A stretch of DNA of 64,000 nt from Dysgonomonas sp. BGC7 (GTDB taxonomy: Bacteria > Bacteroidota > Bacteroidia > Bacteroidales > Dysgonomonadaceae), in the NCBI RefSeq assembly GCF_001261735.1, contig NZ_CVRP01000009.1:124001-188000 (forward strand), given 5' to 3'. Shown piece by piece: positions 60,581-64,000 of the stretch. The notes under the pieces are model-generated. The model had not been told where the DNA came from. It did no database searches and saw nothing but the letters and a program-made list of their open reading frames with translations. Position numbers and translations under genes: made by a program. Numbering within the stretch: the first letter of the stretch is position 1; each line of letters opens with the position of its first letter.

Positions 60581-61230
60581 TGCAGTGTAGATATTGAGTT
60601 TTGTTTATTATCGCAAGGTTTTAATGCGTTTATTGTAAATTCGATTACGTATTTTTCGTGATTGGCAATCAATTCATCATAGGTGTTTCGGGGGATTTCC
60701 ATGAGTGTCATTGCCATATTGCCAAAGATGAACGGAAACATGCACATAGATAAAATATTTAATAAGAAGTCGGCAGCAGGAGTTTCTCTGATAGTCCCTT
60801 TCTTCACCTCTTCTTCTATGCGTGCTTCTATTTTACTGAACGAATTATATGGATTACGCTTTCTTATGCGCTGAGTTAATCCATCAGGGTTTAGAGCAAC
60901 TTCATTCAAAATGAAAGCTGCTATTTGTGGATATTCGAATAGCAATTCGTAGTATGTATGTATCCATGTTTCTACGAGTTCCAGAAATGGAAGATCGGAG
61001 GTAATTGTGTCAAAAATCCTTTTTGTAAAAATGTCCAGAGCATCTTCGAATATAATTTCGAAGAGGTTGTACTTCGAAGTAAAGTAATAGTTGACCATTG
61101 CCACATTTGTGCCGGATGCTTTGGCTATGTCGCGTACACTTGTTCCTTTAAATCCGTTTTTGATAAAAAGAGTTTGTGCTTCTTTTAATATTTTCTGTTT
61201 TACCTCAGGGGAGGTGTCATTATTAAACAT
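60577..61230 (-). CDS. TetR/AcrR family transcriptional regulator
   Basis: 217 residues with the N-terminal TetR helix-turn-helix (KILKEAQTLFIKNGFKGTSVRDIAKASGTNVAMVNYYFTSKYNLFEIIF, about 13-60; longer than needed, key part GTNVAMVNYYF) and a variable ligand-binding C-terminus. Its stop overlaps the start of the activase gene by ATGA, so both are translated from one message. Two palindromes upstream are its likely operators, making it an autoregulated repressor of the operon. The ligand is unknown. Confidence 0.93.
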   Translation of the reverse strand: MFNNDTSPEVKQKILKEAQTLFIKNGFKGTSVRDIAKASGTNVAMVNYYFTSKYNLFEIIFEDALDIFTKRIFDTITSDLPFLELVETWIHTYYELLFEYPQIAAFILNEVALNPDGLTQRIRKRNPYNSFSKIEARIEEEVKKGTIRETPAADFLLNILSMCMFPFIFGNMAMTLMEIPRNTYDELIANHEKYVIEFTINALKPCDNKQNSISTLQ

Positions 61231-61236
61231 GTGTTC

Positions 61237-61250
61237 TAAACGATTGTTTA
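61237..61250. promoter_or_regulatory. Proximal TetR operator candidate
   Basis: Perfect palindrome TAAAC-GATT-GTTTA, immediately upstream of the TetR start and across the predicted transcription start. Confidence 0.7.
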
Positions 61251-61254
61251 ACTA

Positions 61255-61286
61255 CAAAAATAAAAAAGAATACTTAACTAAACAAG
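61255..61286 (-). promoter_or_regulatory. TetR-activase operon promoter
   Basis: Minus-strand -7 box TATTTTTG (61255-61262) and CTTG (61283-61286) separated by 20 bases. Both operator palindromes flank or overlap these boxes. Confidence 0.7.
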
Positions 61287-61293
61287 TGTTTAG
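61278..61293. promoter_or_regulatory. Distal TetR operator candidate
   Basis: Palindrome CTAAAC-AAGT-GTTTAG, same half-sites as the proximal one, centre 42 bp away (about four helical turns), overlapping the -33 element. Confidence 0.7.
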
Positions 61294-61436
61294 ACACTCG
61301 GACGCATATAATAATATATTTTAAGACTTGGGTATTTGTTCTTCGATGAGCTATTTACCTTTTGCCTATGCCTGATTGCAAAAAATGGGTAGAAGAATTT
61401 CTAAATTATAGAAATCTTATATTTTAACGTTTCAGA

Positions 61437-62186
61437 CTATCGATTTTTTAATAAAGCCAGTGCTTTTTCCATGTCTTCGGGAGTATCTATACCTATAGTT
61501 TCTATATCGGTATATCCTACTCGTATTTTATATCCGTTCTCTATCCAGCGAAGCTGTTCCAGCGATTCAGCTTTTTCCAACGATGATTGAGGTAGTTTTG
61601 TTATTGCTCCGAGTATATCGGAGCGATAGGCATACATTCCTATATGTTTAAAAAAGATATGCTTGTCGAGCCACTCTGTATGATGCACATCGCGGATGTA
61701 AGGTACTATAGAGCGGCTGAAATAGATGGCTTCATTTTTTTTATTGATGACAACTTTAGGAGAGTTGGGGTTAAATAATGCTTCGAATCCATCTTCTTTT
61801 CTGAAAGGTTTCACCAAAGTTGCCAATTCGACATCGCTGTTATTAAAGCAGGCCTTTAGAGCCTCCACCTGTTCGGGTTGGATAAAAGGTTCGTCTCCTT
61901 GCACGTTGATGACTACGTCAGAATCTGTATTTATCTTCAAGAAAGCCTCTTGTATTCGATCTGTACCGCTTTTATGGTCAGGAGATGTCATAACCGCTTT
62001 TCCTCCGAAACTTTCTACTGCATCGAATATCCTGGGATCGTCAGTTGCAACCCATACTTCGCTCACCGCTTTTTTTACTTGTTCGTATACACGTTGTATC
62101 ATAGGTTTTCCTCCGATGTCGGCTAATGGCTTTCCCGGAAATCGTGTCGATGCGTATCGGGCAGGGATGATGGCTACAAATTTCAT
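61437..62186 (-). CDS. kdsB: CMP-KDO synthetase (3-deoxy-manno-octulosonate cytidylyltransferase)
   Basis: Activates KDO with CTP for addition to lipid A. 249 residues with IIPARYASTRFPGKPL (6-21), GGKPMIQRVYEQ, VINVQGDEPFIQPEQV and QLRWIENGYKIRV, all KdsB signatures. A TATCTTTG -7 box at 62209-62216 (minus strand) lies 22 bases before the ATG. It is the lipopolysaccharide counterpart to the lpx operon elsewhere in the window, divergent from the folK-like gene. Confidence 0.96.
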   Translation of the reverse strand: MKFVAIIPARYASTRFPGKPLADIGGKPMIQRVYEQVKKAVSEVWVATDDPRIFDAVESFGGKAVMTSPDHKSGTDRIQEAFLKINTDSDVVINVQGDEPFIQPEQVEALKACFNNSDVELATLVKPFRKEDGFEALFNPNSPKVVINKKNEAIYFSRSIVPYIRDVHHTEWLDKHIFFKHIGMYAYRSDILGAITKLPQSSLEKAESLEQLRWIENGYKIRVGYTDIETIGIDTPEDMEKALALLKNR

Positions 62187-62208
62187 ACTTCATTGAATTT
62201 AGATAAAA

Positions 62209-62247
62209 CAAAGATAAAGCTAATTTCAAAAATGGGATGTATATTTG
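62209..62247. promoter_or_regulatory. Divergent -7 boxes for kdsB and the folK-like gene
   Basis: Minus strand TATCTTTG (62209-62216) serves kdsB; plus strand TATATTTG (62240-62247) serves the folK-like gene. The latter is only 8 bases before its ATG, so its message may be leaderless or start just before the codon. Confidence 0.55.
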
Positions 62248-62255
62248 TGTCCTTT

Positions 62256-62630
62256 ATGAATAAAGCACTCATAAGTATAGGATCGAATGAAGACAGGGAG
62301 AGTAATCTGGCTCGTTGTCAGGCTTTGCTTGCTTCTTATTTTTCAGATATCCGCTATTCATCGACTTCTATAACCTCTCCGTATGGCAGTCATTATAAGA
62401 ATGATTTTCTTAATCAGCTTGCTCTTGTTTATACGCAACAAGAGGAAGTTTCGGTACATAATGTCCTGAAGAAAATAGAAAAAGAAATGGGCAGAAGTAT
62501 ATCTGATAAAGAAAAAGGAATAGTAATAATAGATATTGACCTTGTGATATGGAACGACAAAGTGCTGAGACCTACCGATATGGAACGAAGCTATGTCCGT
62601 GATTTATTATCCGATCTTTCTTCTCTCTGA
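62256..62630 (+). CDS. folK: HPPK (FolK)-like short protein
   Basis: 124 residues from the ATG at 62256, which gives the family N-terminus MNKALISIGSNEDRESNLARC (GSN element). SPYGSHYKNDFLNQLALVYT and IDIDLVIWND (92-101) fit 6-hydroxymethyl-dihydropterin pyrophosphokinase, folate synthesis. It is shorter than the usual 150-160 residues, lacks the Arg-rich segment before DxD (SDKEKGIVIIDID instead of a RPxDxDxL type) and the PHP-helix, so activity is uncertain. An upstream in-frame extension to 62193 is not needed. Confidence 0.75.
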   Translation: MNKALISIGSNEDRESNLARCQALLASYFSDIRYSSTSITSPYGSHYKNDFLNQLALVYTQQEEVSVHNVLKKIEKEMGRSISDKEKGIVIIDIDLVIWNDKVLRPTDMERSYVRDLLSDLSSL

Positions 62631-62632
62631 GT

Positions 62633-63493
62633 TTATTTATTCCATAGTTCTTCTCTTATCTCCTTCAATAATGGCTCGCTGTTATCGTCAAACTTGCGGG
62701 CAAAGAAAGGGTAGCGTTGTCCATACTCATCGTTAAACGTTACATGGTTCTTTAAGTATTCTATATGCCTCTCTGTAATTAACGCAGGAGGAACAGCAGT
62801 CTCCCAATCGGTATAAGTAAGGTTTGCCGACACATTCTCAAAGAAAGATGAGTTTCCTATAATTGTCTGAAAAAAAGCTTCGTCAGGGACTAATGTGTGT
62901 TTGAAGAAACGGATATAAGACTTCTCTTTTTTTATTATTTCTATTATATATGATGTGCAGCTACGGGTTAATGCGAACCATTGCGAACCGACATAAACAG
63001 GAAATGGTGCTTTCCTTTTCATCTTCAGTTTCTTTAATAGGACTTCAATAATAAAAAGAGGATTGTAGTGTTTCAGGTTGCGGCGATTGTAGTCGAAGTA
63101 ATAGTATTCGTAACGGCTCAGAGGCTTAAAAGGAACAGGTAATGGAGCTATGTCTATAAATTCTCTTCCGCTTTCGAGTTGTTTGAGTAAAAAGTTTTTA
63201 GAGCGAATAGGGTAATCCACTCCACTGATTAGTATATAGTAGTCGGCAGCAGGAAAGTTCTCAAGTCCCGATTGCATAAGAGCTATAGTAGCTTCTATCA
63301 TGCTGAATCCTCCCCATTTTATATCTATATGTTGGGGTATTACTTTTATATTTGGCAATGATGGTATTTGTACCTCCTTAGCCTTTTTATCTATATGTAT
63401 CAGAAATGAGTTGCTATCGTCATTCAAAGCCTCGATAAGGCGGGCTAAATGTTTGAAATTATTATGTACTAATATAAGATAACAAATCTTCAT
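62633..63493 (-). CDS. Core-2/I-branching type beta-glycosyltransferase (GT14-like)
   Basis: 286 residues resembling bacterial core-2/I-branching enzymes: ICYLILVHNNFKHLARLIEAL, SFLIHIDKKAKEV, YYILISGVDYPIRSKNFLLKQL and VGSQWFALTRSCTSYI with VPDEAFFQTII. Such enzymes add a beta-linked GlcNAc or xylose to surface glycans. No signal or membrane segment, so cytoplasmic, probably at the membrane face. Convergent with the folK-like gene, with a two-base gap. Target sugar unknown. Confidence 0.87.
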   Translation of the reverse strand: MKICYLILVHNNFKHLARLIEALNDDSNSFLIHIDKKAKEVQIPSLPNIKVIPQHIDIKWGGFSMIEATIALMQSGLENFPAADYYILISGVDYPIRSKNFLLKQLESGREFIDIAPLPVPFKPLSRYEYYYFDYNRRNLKHYNPLFIIEVLLKKLKMKRKAPFPVYVGSQWFALTRSCTSYIIEIIKKEKSYIRFFKHTLVPDEAFFQTIIGNSSFFENVSANLTYTDWETAVPPALITERHIEYLKNHVTFNDEYGQRYPFFARKFDDNSEPLLKEIREELWNK

Positions 63494-63522
63494 TGTTTTG
63501 CAGTTTGTACAAAAATAAAGAA

Positions 63523-63554
63523 AAAAAGGTTATTTCAACAGAAATAACCTTTTT
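63523..63554. terminator. Bidirectional terminator after yidC
   Basis: Perfect 14-base stem with a four-base AACA loop; A and T tracts form the outer stem. On the minus strand it terminates yidC just before the glycosyltransferase gene. Confidence 0.85.
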
Positions 63555-63575
63555 ACTATATGGGGTGATAATATT

Positions 63576-63998
63576 TTATCTTTTCTTTTTAGTGCTGTTT
63601 GTCTTGTTCTTATCTTTTAGCTGCTGTTGCTGTATGCGCTGGGCTTCTGCAAGTCTGGCCATGAATCCTGACTGTTTTTTAGGTTTGGCTTTATTTGCTT
63701 CCAGTTTTGCCAACACTTTATCTTCATCTATCAGATAGCGGAAACCTATTGTCAGCAAAATGGTTATCAGTAGCGAAAGGAAATAATAGTATGTCAATCC
63801 GGAAGGATAATCGTTCAGCATGAATAAGAAGATAAGCGGCATCAGGTACATCATCCATTTCATACCCGGCATTTGTTGTTGTCCGGTATTTGTCATTTCC
63901 ATATTGAATTTGGTGTAGACGATGTTTGTTGCTGTCATCAGTATACAGAATAAGCTTATATGTGTACCAATCAGTGGAATGTGTGTAGTCCACTCAAT
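63576..63998 (-). CDS. yidC: Membrane protein insertase YidC, C-terminal part
   Basis: Gene runs off the right edge; the frame stays open to base 63998 and reads [20 protein letters not shown] before the internal Met at 63938. The visible part holds the last membrane helices with [30 protein letters not shown] and the Lys/Gln-rich tail ([23 protein letters not shown]). YidC inserts inner-membrane proteins, alone or with SecYEG. No truncation of the C-terminus. Confidence 0.95.
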   Translation of the reverse strand: MEWTTHIPLIGTHISLFCILMTATNIVYTKFNMEMTNTGQQQMPGMKWMMYLMPLIFLFMLNDYPSGLTYYYFLSLLITILLTIGFRYLIDEDKVLAKLEANKAKPKKQSGFMARLAEAQRIQQQQLKDKNKTNSTKKKR

Positions 63999-64000
63999 GA

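Noticed and set aside
61726-62196. 156-codon plus-strand frame opposite kdsB
   Set aside because: Shadow of kdsB, whose motifs are unambiguous.
1-64000. CRISPR arrays, insertion sequences, prophage and toxin-antitoxin genes
   Set aside because: No regularly spaced repeats, transposase, integrase or phage genes were seen in any region.

Overview
The window looks like a chromosomal segment of a low-GC Bacteroidales bacterium, probably close to Dysgonomonas or Parabacteroides. Evidence: a SusC/SusD pair, a hybrid two-component regulator with AraC output, the LpxC-FabZ fusion typical of the phylum, Bacteroidetes-style -7 boxes (TAnnTTTG), few strong Shine-Dalgarno sites, and lipoprotein signals on secreted glycosidases. 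The genus is inference. No CRISPR array, insertion sequence, prophage or rRNA gene was seen; there is one tRNA.

Layout. 1-1468: 3' part of a GH97 glycosidase. 1516-12420: housekeeping genes (LolC/E-like permease, ruvB, PAP2 phosphatase, SDR, YitT, leuS, an unknown ORF, a glutamate-synthase-small-subunit-like oxidoreductase, a lipoprotein). 12561-25124: typA, then an envelope operon lpxD-lpxC/fabZ-lpxA-FkbM methyltransferase, a DUF4251 protein, a membrane protein with purD, then tcdA, a small membrane protein and an OPT transporter. 25540-36287: hybrid two-component sensor and glycosidases GH105, GH2, GH29, GH109, with no SusC/D. 36431-55735 (minus strand): a polysaccharide utilization locus read as SusR-like regulator, GH30, SusE/F-like lipoprotein, SusC, SusD, a lyase-GH88 fusion, GH5, a frameshifted ROK protein, then GH18, two ThuA proteins and an acyltransferase. 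56153-64000: tRNA-Gln, a TetR regulator with a 1415-residue double activase, kdsB, a folK-like gene, a core-2 type glycosyltransferase and the 3' end of yidC.

How parts may work together. The two glycan clusters converge at 36.3-36.4 kb. Both contain unsaturated-uronide hydrolases (GH105, GH88), and one has a lyase fused to GH88, so a uronic-acid-containing glycan is the likely target. Two inward-facing units (GH29-GH109, and GH18-ThuA-ThuA-acyltransferase) carry the same 33-bp sequence (30/33 identical) 82-85 bp before their first start codons; a shorter third copy lies upstream of the GltD-like gene. A 150-bp element with inverted ends and two GC-rich hairpins sits beside one copy and resembles a REP doublet.

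Best candidate for an undescribed system: the TetR-activase operon at 56.3-61.3 kb. A large protein with two BadF/HgdC-type ATPase domains and a cysteine-rich reductase-like half is translationally coupled to a TetR repressor, and two TAAAC-N4-GTTTA palindromes overlap a recognisable promoter. No dehydratase substrate genes are nearby, so its substrate is unknown.
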